Below are positions 19,052 to 28,954 of a DNA stretch of 29,187 nucleotides, in pieces. Positions within the stretch are counted from its first letter, which is position 1, and every line of letters begins with the position of its first letter. Under the pieces are notes generated by a model. The model was given only the letters and a program-made list of their open reading frames with translations. It made no database searches and was not told the DNA's origin. The DNA comes from Chara braunii. Taxonomy: Eukaryota > Streptophyta > Charophyceae > Charales > Characeae. Location: NCBI GenBank assembly GCA_003427395.1, contig BFEA01000223.1:21213-50399 (forward strand), read 5' to 3'. Position numbers and translations under genes: made by a program.

Positions 19052-20365
19052 TTAACCTCGATTTTGCTTACGAATTTGAACATACCTCCTGGTGGCAGAC
19101 ACGACCTCGCTAGTTTCGTCAATTGGCATTGTCGCCGCGACCACGACCACTTTCGGCCGATGCTGATCTCTGCTCGGGCCTATCGTAGACGAACGGTGGA
19201 GGTTCTTAGCCTCCTTGTTCGTGAAAATAATCTGCGCTACCTTTTCGAAGAGCTCCGCCGGTATCGTCAGGGTGTCCTCGACGTGAGTCAAGGCATTGCC
19301 TAACGCCGGACACGACCTCGAGATGAAGTAGTGTTTGATGGCTTTGAAGCCCATTTGCATGTTTGGGACGGATGTCAAGCGTTCGTACTCGGCAATCCAG
19401 TCAACACTCGGCAGCGTGCCTTGTTCAAAGGTCATAAGCTTGTCCATTGCCTTGATCTCCTACAACTCTACTTGGAACCGCTTATGCCACGCCGCCTTTA
19501 GATCATCCCTACTGATATTGGTATGCAAGTCGACAGCCACCACTCCATACTTGGACAGGAGATTGTTCAGCGATGCTTGACACACGCCCCCCGAGCGGAA
19601 GTATAACTTGAAATACGCGTGATGTTTGTGCTCGCTGACGTAGTGTAGCCGCAACTTGAGTTCGAACTTACGGACCCACAGAATCGGGTCCGTCTTCGTC
19701 AAATCGCAGAAGATCTCCTGATCATCGAACTTTGGATTTGTCTCGCGCGGTTCCGATCTCGAGTGAGTGGCGTCAGTACAGATCCGTTGCTCCAACTGTT
19801 GCGTGGTGTTTTGCTGTAATTGCACGCCGTCCTTGAGGGATCCGACGTCAATCTCCAATGCCTCAAAGCGATCGGAGGTGTTGGAAGAGCTGGCAACGGG
19901 GGCGGCGACGGTTTGTTCCAGCTGGTGGAGGCGGCTGGTGAGTTGGTCAAACACCTGATTGTGTGTCTGAACCGTGTCGTCAAGGTTGTGAATGTCCTTC
20001 TGTTGTGCAATGCATGTGGCCAGGAGGTCCGTGAGATGGGAGAGGAGTAGAGCGATCTTGTTTCCACTCTCTTCCAGCTTCCCATTCTCAGGCTCGACCC
20101 GCCTGTCCGCTGCCATTGTGAGCAAAGCTCGCTCTCCGTTGAATATCTTCTCACGTCGTTGAAGTCGTTCTTCATCGGCAGCCTTTGCTGCTGCCTCGTC
20201 TTGCTGGCGTTGCTGTTCAATTGCCAACAGACGTGCCTTCTCGGCGTCCTCTGCCTTCTTCTTTGATGTGGCTGCTACTGCATCTGACCGTTGCTTAGCT
20301 TCGGTAATCAGAAGCAGCATCCGGGCCTGATAGGCCTCGTCCGTTTGGCCGGACTTCTGATCCAT
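19052..20365 (-). pseudogene. Retrotransposon gag protein with one premature stop, 3' truncated
   Basis: ATG 20365 (MDQKSGQTDEAYQARM) is preferred over the upstream in-frame extension to 20617, which is not protein-like. Residues about 20-90 form a Lys/Glu/Ala/Gln coiled coil. A second coiled region (LLATCIAQQKDIHNLDDTVQ) follows, then the gag capsid domain (WVRKFELKLRLHYVSEHKHHA, DDLKAAWHKRF). The frame is cut by TAG at 19460-19462 and resumes in frame (MDKLMTFEQGTLPSVDWIAEY) up to 19052. I recall closely similar proteins as an abundant Chara braunii family. No zinc knuckle, protease or RT follows: sequence of the foldback family replaces it. The last codons include an AG-GTATGT sequence that could be a splice donor or the truncation point. 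Confidence 0.75.
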
Positions 20366-20412
20366 GTGGGCTGTTTGTAAGCGCGTGAGCATTGACCAGG
20401 CCGGGGGCCTGC

Positions 20413-20468
20413 TGACGTGGCATTGCCTGCTGCTGATGTGTCCTGCTGACGTGGCCTGCTGACATGGC
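20413..20468 (+). promoter_or_regulatory. Two TGACGTGGC boxes plus one variant
   Basis: TGACGTGGC at 20413-20421 and 20447-20455, with TGACATGGC at 20460-20468. This is the C/G hybrid ACGT element bound by plant bZIP factors. It lies just upstream of the gag start. Function is inferred from motif and clustering only. Confidence 0.35.
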
Positions 20469-21293
20469 AACTTACCAATGCCGTTGCAGGGGGTACTCGG
20501 AGACCGATAGAGAAGATAAGACCAGAGGGGGCAACAACGTAGGTGGCGAGGGGTGGGTGGGATAAGTCCTTCAGATAAGGAGCCACTAATCAAAAAAGAA
20601 AAGTTTGAACTTTGCAAAAAAAAATTAGAGAAGTAAAAAAATACTCGTTTGCAAGTTCAGTAGGCCTCCAGATTCCCCCTAAAGTGCGAAATTACCTTGA
20701 GGAAAAATTTTGAACTTTCAGACTGCAAATGATTGTCCGATAAGAATTTCAAAAAAAAAAAAATACAGCAAATATTTGGAATTACTCAGATGAGAGTACG
20801 CGCAGTTGGAGAATGATAACTGCAAGAGGGATTTCCCGTACCGTTTTTAAAAAAAATGAATTCGGAAAAAAAATGAATTCGGAAAAAAAAATATTCCGGA
20901 TTTTTCAAATAACGGGAAATTGCAAAAGGAAATCGAAGTTTTCGAAAAGAAAGATATTCTGGATTTCCTACAACGAAATTTTGAATTTTCAGAAGAAAAA
21001 CGAAAATGGAAATTTCATATGTTGCACTATTGCTGCAATGAGCCCAGACGTGATGATACTCGTCAACATTACCAGTCCATATAATTATCGATCTGCTGAT
21101 GAATGACAAACAATCGCAAATGTGTGTGATGATAGAATGAGGTGAGAATCATACACAGACGAAGGAGGAGAGAGGGAGAATATACAAAGGAGAGAGAGAA
21201 AGACAACAGCCCACTTATACTTCCGGTTCCTCCTCCTCCTCGCCACCTCATCAATCAATAGACTGAATACAATGCCTGAAGTTCTTCCTCAAG

Positions 21294-21475
21294 GTGCCAC
21301 GTGGCACATCAATCTGTCTACATCAGCAAATGGAGAGTATCATCATCAACCAGGTACGTATCCTTGATAACCACAGTCTTGATCCCCTTCCGAAGTGACG
21401 CAGAATCAGAACAGCCTCATCAACCTTGCAGCCCGCCACGTCATCAATCATATACAGGTGGCAGCGGCCACGTCA
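21294..21475 (+). promoter_or_regulatory. Perfect G-box palindrome and two GCCACGTCA boxes
   Basis: GTGCCACGTGGCAC at 21294-21307 is a perfect 14-bp palindrome around a G-box. GCCACGTCA follows at 21435-21443 and 21467-21475, the reverse complement of the boxes near gag. Together they make at least five ACGT elements in about 1 kb of this leader. Promoter role is a hypothesis. Confidence 0.35.
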
Positions 21476-22205
21476 GCATGCCCAGAAGACCATCGCCAGC
21501 CAGCACCATGCCAGCCAGCAGCGCCTTGCCGTCCTCCTCTGCCAGCATAGGGCCGGCGTCAAGCCAATGCCGCAATGTNGCAGCATAGCAACNNCGTCAA
21601 AGTCTACGCGTGAAGTCAGCATTCANGCAAGACTGAATGTCCTCCAGNCAGGAAGTCAACTCTTAAATAGCGTGGATGCGGGGTCTGGACCCCGGGTGCT
21701 GAAGTCCTGCACCGTCCAGATCTCGATGTGAAGGAGGGCCCAGATTGGCCAGAAACTGTATTCCTCCCGCCCTGAATGCTGTCTGGGTACCTGCACACAA
21801 CAAGTGAATGTATCCGACCATAGGCCTGGGCGCGGTACCTTTGACTCTACAGTTGACTTTGACTGTTGAATTTCCTTTGTGCTGCGTTCGGTCACACAGC
21901 CTCCTCGACAGACTCAGGCTGGGCATGTCTCGGTCACATAGCCCAGCACAGTCTGTGCTTTACCGGGGGCAACGTTCTGAGCCCCGGTCTGCTGCTGAAC
22001 AGGGTTACTGCATTGCGATTTTCCACAACAAAAATAGCGAGAAAACAAAATCCAAGAAAAGAAGAAAAAAAAATCGATTTTCGGCAGTGAGGTCAAAATC
22101 GTGATTTTGGGGGCTAACTAGTGTGCTCTAATCAATCAATCAGGACTACCTATTTGGTATTCCCCGCACACGTGTCAGATCAGGTTGTCCGGATTCACGT
22201 GCGTA

Positions 22206-22217
22206 GCTCCGATACCA
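22206..22217 (-). other. Primer-binding site, initiator tRNA-Met type
   Basis: On the minus strand TGGTATCGGAGC matches 11 of 12 bases of the plant initiator tRNA-Met complement (TGGTATCAGAGC). It sits two bases after a TGTAACA sequence that can end an LTR. It faces the gag gene at 20365-19052, which fits one element. Confidence 0.7.
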
Positions 22218-22219
22218 AC

Positions 22220-22740
22220 TGTTACATGCCCAGTTGGGGCGACGTACATATATAACCGAGGATCCGCAATGTGATAAAAAGGACTGAATGAGCAATGCAG
22301 TGCAAGTGAAATGTCAACAAGCAGTGTACATTCTGATGCATAAAAAAATGGTGCTTTATAGCGCAGTGGAAGACAAAAATGGTGCTTTATAGCGCACTGG
22401 AAAACATAGATACAAGTCCTGCCCTGACTGGGACTGACCTCTATCACGTAGTGCAAGACAGCGCAGCAGAATGCTAGAATACCAATGACTAGCCCAATCA
22501 ATGTTACAACGTAGACCAAACATACATCATCCTCATCACAAGGTGTGAAGGGGCTGGCGCTATACACAGGAAGAAGGCGCCAGGTCCAGATCATGCACAG
22601 ATGAAGAGGAGGGGAACAGACGAAGAAGAGGGGGAGAGATGGAAATGTCGTCGACACCGAGTCTTTGTTACAAGTCCCAAATAATCCCTCGTCAAAATGT
22701 CTGAAGCCCAAAGTCGAGTTTGGATCCAAATGTCACCAAG
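22220..22740 (-). repeat. Probable LTR of the second retroelement, outer boundary unresolved
   Basis: Sequence upstream (minus sense) of the PBS ends in TGTAACA. No matching TGTTACA start or second LTR copy was found in the window, so the left limit given is approximate. It includes a 31-bp tandem duplication. No gene is seen in it. Confidence 0.4.
22344..22405. repeat. 31-bp tandem duplication
   Basis: AAAAATGGTGCTTTATAGCG at 22344 recurs at 22375, with one difference downstream (GCAGTGGAAGAC versus GCACTGGAAAAC). Two copies only. Confidence 0.75.
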
Positions 22741-23330
22741 CCCGCTCTCTCATAGTCTGCTGATGCAGTGTAGTCAAAATCGCAACAACTTTACCTCTAT
22801 TGTAGAAGATGAAGCATGCTTGAAATGAATCAATCCAGCAAGGAAACAGTGTTGCCTCCATACTTAGCAACATGAAGCACAATAGAAACGTTACCTTTAT
22901 GCGAGCAATTCCTACATGAGTAGATCCAACATCATAGGAACCTGACCTTTATGCAAGCAATGCAGCATACTGGAGAGGGGGTTACCCAACAATGAGACAG
23001 TTAGCAATCATATGATAGACAATAGATAAAATATGTCATTCTCTTGACTATATTCACCATTGTTATCATTGGGAGGCCTCCCAGTTTATTTGTTCTTACA
23101 CACCCCTCTTACTGCCTCTCACGTACAAGGTTGGCCACGTTGATGCTGGTTAAGCGCCAGCTGCCCACATCCCCGTGTGCCTTAACGGCCCACTTGCACG
23201 TTATGAAAGGAGGCATAATAAAAGGGGTGACTTGTATTTTGTCTGTTCTCTTACTTACGCTCATTCGTATGTGCTTATGAGTAGTGCACAAGGAGAGCGA
23301 GAAATGGGGTTAAGAAAAGGGAGGGGGAAA
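22741..23330. other. Intergenic sequence without recognisable features
   Basis: Mixed-composition sequence with repeated TTTATGC(G/A)AGCAAT-like words at about 22895 and 22950. No reading frame, repeat array or RNA gene that I can support. Confidence 0.4.
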
Positions 23331-23332
23331 AC

Positions 23333-23365
<33 letters not shown>

Positions 23366-23390
23366 GGGGAAGGAGAGAGAGAGAATGCAC
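23333..23390. repeat. (GA)n, poly-G and GA-rich tract
   Basis: A run of GA dinucleotides leads directly into about 15 G and then a second GA-rich run. Simple sequence. Confidence 0.85.
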
Positions 23391-23741
23391 CGGAGCAGAC
23401 CATTCCTAGAATGACATGAGAGGTCTGTCAGTATTCAGGCTGCTGGAGATTTTGTGTTAAGGAGTACCCGTGGGCTATGGTAAGGGGCCACCCCTATAGA
23501 GCGGACAACACTGGTTCGGGTGTGGACTTTGGAAGCATCGCATCCAAGTCTCGCAGTTGCAGTTGCTGCAATGAATGGCTCGGTGTAGGGCCGTAGGCAG
23601 CTGCCACAGGCCACGTGGCTCCCAGATGCTAGGAACACAGAGGCGCGCCGGCCGCAATTGTAGAGGCATTGCCATTCGATTCCCTGTCTACAACTTCGGC
23701 AGGACATGTCAGGGTGCCGTACGTGAGTACAATTATATTGA

Positions 23742-23905
23742 TTGCATACTTGCGGCGCATGTGTGCGCTACGCATGCGCGGTGCGCCATGCGCACGGGTC
23801 AGATGCGCGCGCAGCTCGCGCATCGTGCATCTGTATGCGCCATGCGCCATGCGCACTTCCGTATGCGCCGTGCGCTGTTGCGCGCAACTGCGGCCTGTTC
23901 CCCTG
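23742..23905. repeat. GCGCAT-rich degenerate tract
   Basis: Many overlapping ATGCGC, TGCGCCATGCGC and CGCATGCGCGG words on a background that is otherwise CT- and GA-rich. Long alternative frames here are Ala/Cys/Arg repeats and not genes. Alternating purine-pyrimidine sequence of this kind can adopt Z-DNA; this is inference. Confidence 0.55.
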
Positions 23906-24040
23906 GGTGGTGCACAGATGCGCTTCATTTTTTTTTTTATTTTATTTTTTTTCGGTGCTCCCCATGCTGCATTGCGAGTTGCGTAGCCAAAACAGTGCCC
24001 TTCTATGCTCCCCCCGACAATTTGAGCATAAAGCAGGGCT

Positions 24041-24044
<4 letters not shown>

Positions 24045-24110
<66 letters not shown>
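24045..24110. repeat. (CT)n microsatellite, about 33 units
   Basis: Uninterrupted CT dinucleotides, followed at once by a GGAGGAAGGA-type purine tract up to about 24265. Frames through it give Leu-Ser or Arg-Glu repeats only. Confidence 0.95.
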
Positions 24111-24111
<1 letters not shown>

Positions 24112-24367
24112 AAAGGGAGGAAGGAGGGTGGAGAAAGGAGGAAGAAAGGAGGAAGAAAGGAGGTGGGAGAAATGGAGGAGGGAGGAGGGAAAGATGAAAG
24201 AATAAGAAGGGAAAGATGAACGAACAAAGACTGAGGGGAGGAGGAGGAGGGAGGGAGGAAGGAGGAGGGACGGACGCTGGTGTCGCACGGAGCAAATGGC
24301 CCTGTGGCTACCAATAAATAAAAAAAAGAAAAAGGTGATTGGATGGTGGAGGAGGGAGGAGGGAGGA

Positions 24368-24424
24368 GAGAGAGAGAGAGAGAGAGAGAGACGAGATGGT
24401 GTCGCCTGTGTGTGTGTGTGTGTG
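24368..24424. repeat. (GA)n and (GT)n microsatellites
   Basis: (GA)12 at 24368-24391 and (GT)n at about 24408-24424, separated by a short unique spacer. Confidence 0.9.
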
Positions 24425-24653
24425 TCACCATCCTCAGGAGAAGTCAGGTGATTGCCCAGAAGGAGAATCTGTTCTGTTTACAAAGGGAGGTGACACTGCT
24501 TGGCCATATGCAGGAGAAAGGGATGGGTGTTCAGCCGGGTTGCTCTCCGGAGGCTGTTGCGCTTGCAAGTGCAAAGGAACACACTGTTCCTGACGGACAA
24601 ACCGGATGGAGTGAGAATTTGCTGGTTGGTTGTAGAAAGAGTTCACACTCTCC

Positions 24654-24703
24654 TTGTGTGTGTGTGTCTGTGTCCGTCTCTCTCTGTGTCTGTATGTGTG
24701 TCT

Positions 24704-24754
<51 letters not shown>
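24654..24754. repeat. GT-rich tract and (CT)24 microsatellite
   Basis: A GT-rich lead (TGTGTGTGTGTCTGTGTCC) is followed by uninterrupted CT repeats at 24707-24754. Confidence 0.9.
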
Positions 24755-24758
<4 letters not shown>

Positions 24759-25071
24759 AGGTTTGTTATTGCTACTGATGGAGAAACTGCTGGAGAATGA
24801 AGGAGGGTGTCATTGCAATACTGTTGAGCTGTTAGCATAGAAGCATAGTCCCTCTTTCACATATCGGCCTCTCTCCAGATTGAGGATAAACTATTGCTGC
24901 TGCTGGGTACATGGTTGCCAGAGCCGTGAGTCCTTGGCACACATTACAACTTTTTTTTTTTTTTTTTCTCCGAGTAACAGTGCTCCAATCTATTGTGGGA
25001 AGCAGCACATCCTGGGTACCGGGCCGTGTAGTGTATGGGGATGATAGAAAAAAATAATAATAGTAAGAGGA

Positions 25072-25516
25072 TGATGGAGGAGCACGAGGAGGAGGAGGAG
25101 AGAAGGACAAGACGAAAGTAGGAGGAGGAGGAGAGAAGAAGAAGACGAGAGGAGGAGGAGGAGGAGGAGGAGAGAAGAAGAAGAAGAAAAGTTGTAGTCT
25201 GCCTGCTTCCCTTCATTTTTGGGGGGAATGGGAGATGGCGGCCAGTGGGATATGGCGGACCTCCGTACAATATGGCTGCCGGATGTGCGATATGGCAGGC
25301 GGTAGGATATGGTGGAGCAGGAGGAGGAAGAAGAAGACGAGAGGACTCAGAGGGTAAAAGGGTGTGTTCCCTGTGCTGCAGCAGCCAGTCCGCTGAGGGG
25401 GGAGAGGAGAAGGAGGAGGAGGAGAGAAGAACAAAGGGGGATGAGGAGGAGGAGGAGAGAAGGACACGAGGAGGAGGGGGAGGAGAGAAGAAGAAGACGA
25501 GAGGAGGAGGAGGAGG
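25072..25516. repeat. GGA/GAA purine-rich tracts
   Basis: Two blocks (about 25072-25190 and 25310-25516) of AGGAGG and AAGAAG repeats flank a short segment with five GATATGGC or ATATGGCGG-like words (25234-25310). The second block ends in three Ns at 25517-25519. No gene. Confidence 0.85.
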
Positions 25517-25519
25517 NNN

Positions 25520-25611
<92 letters not shown>
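25520..25611. repeat. (CT)n-(CA)n compound microsatellite
   Basis: CT repeats run from 25520 to about 25546 and change without a break into about 33 CA repeats ending at 25611. Confidence 0.95.
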
Positions 25612-25612
<1 letters not shown>

Positions 25613-26002
25613 GCAAACAAACTTTAACAAAGCAAACAAGCTCACAATTTCAAACAGGCAAACGGGGGGGCGAAATGCGGAATGAGGAGGTTGGCAATAC
25701 GTACCTGCAAGTGGTATGAACAAGCAGGTGGATACACAGTGGGCACAACAACAGACGCAGGGCAAATAACAGGCACACAGGACACATTGAAGCACACCAT
25801 CATGAGATCACCAATCACGATCGCGTAAAACGCAGACGACATGTGCAAGTAAACAACACAAAAAACAAGTTTGAAAAACCTTTCCAAAGTTCACAGCGTC
25901 GGAAATGCGATGTTTGCAAAGTTCAGAAAGTTCAAAGTTCTGGAATTGAAAACTAAACTACCCACTTTCAAAGTTTGCAGGAGTGAGCTCTGATGCTCTC
26001 TC
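25612..26002. other. Non-coding stretch downstream of the hAT gene, with CAAAGTTC words
   Basis: No gene. Between about 25885 and 25980, CAAAGTTC, AAAGTTCAGAAAGTTC and CAAAGTTTGC recur at least five times, which could be subterminal motifs at the 3' side of the hAT element. No terminal inverted repeat could be fixed. Confidence 0.4.
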
Positions 26003-28863
26003 CTACTCCTCCCCGCCGTCTCCTTCCTCTTCCTCCCCGGATTGCCCCTCGCTACCCTCCGAACTATCACCCGTGCCGTCCCCGTCTCCTTCGCCGTGTT
26101 CCATGGACTCCGCCCCACTCCCACTTGCATCCTCATCGTCTGACGAGGAAGATGAGGATGCCGAAGATGGTGCTGCTGCCGCCTCGTCGCCTGCTGCTGC
26201 TGCCTCATTGTCATCTGCTGCCGCCGCATCATCGCCGCTTTCGTCATCATCGATGACATTGCTCCGCGCCTTTTTCTTCCTTCCTTTTCTGGTTGCCGCA
26301 CATCTCGCTGCTGCTGCTGCTGCAGCTGCCTTTGCAGTGATTGCTTCCGCTTTCTGGGCTTTTCTTTCTGCCAGCTCCGCGTTTGAGGGTCGGCCCCTCT
26401 TGCATTTCGGCTCTCCGTCCGCACGTCTCCCCTTCGCCACCGGAACCACCTCCTCCACTTCCTCGCGTTGCGCTCTCTTTTTTCCACGTTTTCTGCTGCC
26501 GGACACTTCCCCTGCACCATACAACCATGTTCCGGCAGCGCGTGCCTTCAACAACTGCGCCCGTTCCTCTTCCGTGTACAACACCGACGGTAAGGGCTGC
26601 GAATTGCCTGATTTCCTCCGCAGCTCGCATTCCCTGTAGCGGCCGGGTTTTGTGCACTCGTGCCAGTCCTTTTCCCTCGAGCCCACGAGGGCTATGTCCT
26701 CCGCCTCACACTCTTGGTCATCCCACTCGTCATTTCGCAGCCAAGTTCGCATGAGTGGCTCGTCCCCATCCTCCTCCCCCACCTCCGCGTCATAGAGCGT
26801 GTCTGCTGCATCATCGTCATTGGACACCGCCGTCGCCACCCACGTGTTGTACCACTCCTCAACTTCCGCCTGCACCGGTCGGTCATCCTCCCAAGGCCGC
26901 GGGTGCAACTCCGGATCAATTGGGTGTTCCAGCTGTTGAACACCAGTTTTGACAGTCTCTCCAGCATGAGCTTCGTGCGCCGTCTTCCAAAAATGAGCTC
27001 ATGCAAGCTCCAATTCCGCTCACATGCAGCGGACAAGCTTGCTTGGCCAAGCAATTTGACGGCTTGCGGCTGCAGAAGGTCCAGCTTTCCCCCAAATGCT
27101 TGCCACCACAAGGCCGCTGGTTTCACACGCGCCACCTCCGTTGCCTCTCGTGTGTTGAATGACCCACGCAGTTTGGTCCAGTCATCAACTTGCCGGCTCA
27201 GTTCGTCGAGGTTGGGTTTATCTTTCGGCGCCCACGAGTACAACCAAATGTTGAACCCCGCGCGAACCTCTCGATCCCGCTCTGCCAAAGCACTGTGTCG
27301 GAACTCCGGGTCAAGGAAGGCAGCCGCGCAGTGCAGCTCACTCGTCATGAACGAGCACAGATGCATTGGAATGTCCTCGATGTCGGCCTTCTCACCCGGG
27401 GTGACACACTCGAGGCCACGCATTCTCTCAACGAGCGCATCCATCTTGAAGTAGACCTTCGAGATTGTTGTGCCTGGCCCGTCGACCAGGCGCAACAGCT
27501 CCACAACAGGAGACATCACTGCGAGGGCCTTCTCCACCTTGTCCCAAAATCCGTCCCTTCCCAGCACAATGGAGGTGACCTCAAGGAAAGCGGCGAGCTG
27601 ATCCGCCCTCACCATCTTGTCCACCCACGCTGTGTTGCAGACGCACTTCTCGAGTGCATTCCTCCCTCTCTTCAACGAAGCCAGCATGTCGTGACTCGTG
27701 GCAAATCGCGTGACCGCCGGCCGCTTCAACTTCAAATTCGGCGAGAATTTGTCGAACATAGCCCTCGCCTTGTCCACATTCGTGAAGAATTTGCCGACTA
27801 CATTGTCGGCGTCGACGACCACCGCCAGCCAACCGAGATGCTTGTACATGTCCTCGAGTGCTAAATCGAGGGGATGCGTTGTGCAACCGACACGGAAAAT
27901 CTGAGGGTAAGCGGCCTCCACCATCTTACCCGCCTTCACACACACTCTTGCGTTGTCCATGACAACGCCAACCACTGCGTTTGACTCGATCTCCTTGATC
28001 ACTCCATCAAGGATCTTGAAATATGCCGCCGAGTCTTTATCTTTCCCCTCCATGCACACTGATTTCCAAAAGACAGTCCCGATCGGGGACGACACCATCA
28101 CATTCAGATGGGGGCGGTTGCGTCTATCAGACCAAACGTCCATCTGAAGCATGCAGCCCGTGACCTGCCACTTCGTGGTCATGGCGGTCACGTCTGCTCT
28201 CGTCCTTTCACACGCGTTGTCCAGCCTCCTCGTCCGTGCGTCATCCCTGTGGTATGGCAGCCATGGCGGATGTGCCTTCTTGACCGCGTCGATGAACTCG
28301 AGGAAGTACTCGTTGTCAACGAGACTGAAGGGTTGGTTCGTGCAGAACAGGAAGTTATCGAGGAAGCGGCTCGTGTGTTCATTACGAGTAATGATGCTGT
28401 CCGCATCCTCGATAAGCATCTGCCTCATTGGTCGACCTGTTTGGGGCGCTGCACGGTCGCACTCCCTAGAAGTCGCCACCCGCAATGGTACACCGCCAGC
28501 ATCAGCCGCTCCACTACATGCACCCATCGCTCCGGTGACTAGACTGCTGGCAGATGGCAGGTTGCTCGTCGGCGTAGAACTCTTCTCCCCCCTTTCAATG
28601 AGCTCTGCGAGGGTCTTCCCCATGCGAAGCCCCTCCGCCCTTCTCGCCCTCTCCTCCACGGACAACGGTCTAGTCAGGAGGTCCAGGCTGCACTTCTTCA
28701 GGAAGTGGGCTCTCAGATGCGCCGCCGTCCCGTCGAATCGGGTCTCGCAGTACTTGCAAATCCAATGTTTGGACCCTTTTCCTGGGTTCCTCCCTGCGGG
28801 ACCATCATCCGTGAAGTGCGTCTTCAAGTCCTCTTTCAGCTGCTTCTGATGAGAGGGAGCCAT
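26003..28863 (-). pseudogene. hAT-superfamily transposase with BED zinc finger, one frameshift
   Basis: Start chosen at ATG 28863 (MAPSHQKQLKEDL). Numbering from there: BED-type finger Cys36-Cys39-His49-His53 (WICKYC, AHLRAHF); RNase H-like catalytic core with Asp242 in LQMDVWSD and Asp303 in GVVMDNA, followed by the CTTHPLDLALED segment typical of DUF659-type hAT proteins; Glu615 in SAACERNWS; and the C-terminal hAT dimerisation region (LIFGRRRTKLMLERLSKLVFNSWN in two parts: LIFGRRRTKLM, LERLSKLVFNSWN). At about 26915 one base seems lost. The next frame (26908-26003) continues HPRPWEDDRPVQ and adds about 300 residues: acidic, with a KCKRGRPSN AT-hook-like motif and Ala/Ser/Asp/Glu runs. Enzymes of this family cut and paste their own element. 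The core is otherwise open and looks recent. Confidence 0.85.
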
Positions 28864-28875
28864 TGCCGTTGTCAC

Positions 28876-28891
28876 CTGCATAGCAGGGAAG
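28876..28891 (-). other. Candidate 3' splice site in the hAT 5' region
   Basis: On the minus strand CTTCCCTGCTATGCAG ends at 28876, thirteen bases before the chosen ATG. A pyrimidine-rich stretch ending in CAG-G fits a eukaryotic acceptor, suggesting an intron in the 5' leader. Donor not identified. Confidence 0.3.
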
Positions 28892-28954
28892 GCCACAACG
28901 TCAAACGCAGGTCAGCCCCTCGTCAAATCATTCCCCTCGCCCCCCCTCCCCCAT

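Larger units (their letters stand above)
20366..22205 (-). other. Leader of the second retroelement, non-coding
   Basis: About 1.8 kb between the PBS and gag. It contains AT-rich sequence with a 17-bp repeat of an AATGAATTCGG-containing unit (20850-20882), GA/CT-rich patches at 21150-21240, a cluster of ACGT-core boxes, and N positions between 21579 and 21648. No reading frame looks genuine on either strand. The length is unusual for a 5' leader and part of it may be nested insertions. Confidence 0.4.

Noticed and set aside
22175-22729. 184-codon minus-strand Cys/Leu-rich frame
   Set aside because: It runs through the putative LTR and ends beyond the PBS. No recognisable domain, and it reads through a 31-bp tandem duplication.
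23575-24431. Overlapping frames of 140-219 codons on both strands
   Set aside because: They consist of Ser-Leu, Arg-Glu or Pro-rich runs from the CT, GA and GGA microsatellites and the GCGCAT tract.
24944-25795. 283-codon minus-strand frame
   Set aside because: Crosses GGA/CA/CT simple repeats and an N triplet. Only low-complexity residues, no domain.
27190-28849. Plus-strand frames of 224-264 codons
   Set aside because: Antisense shadows of the hAT transposase, which has clear family motifs on the other strand.
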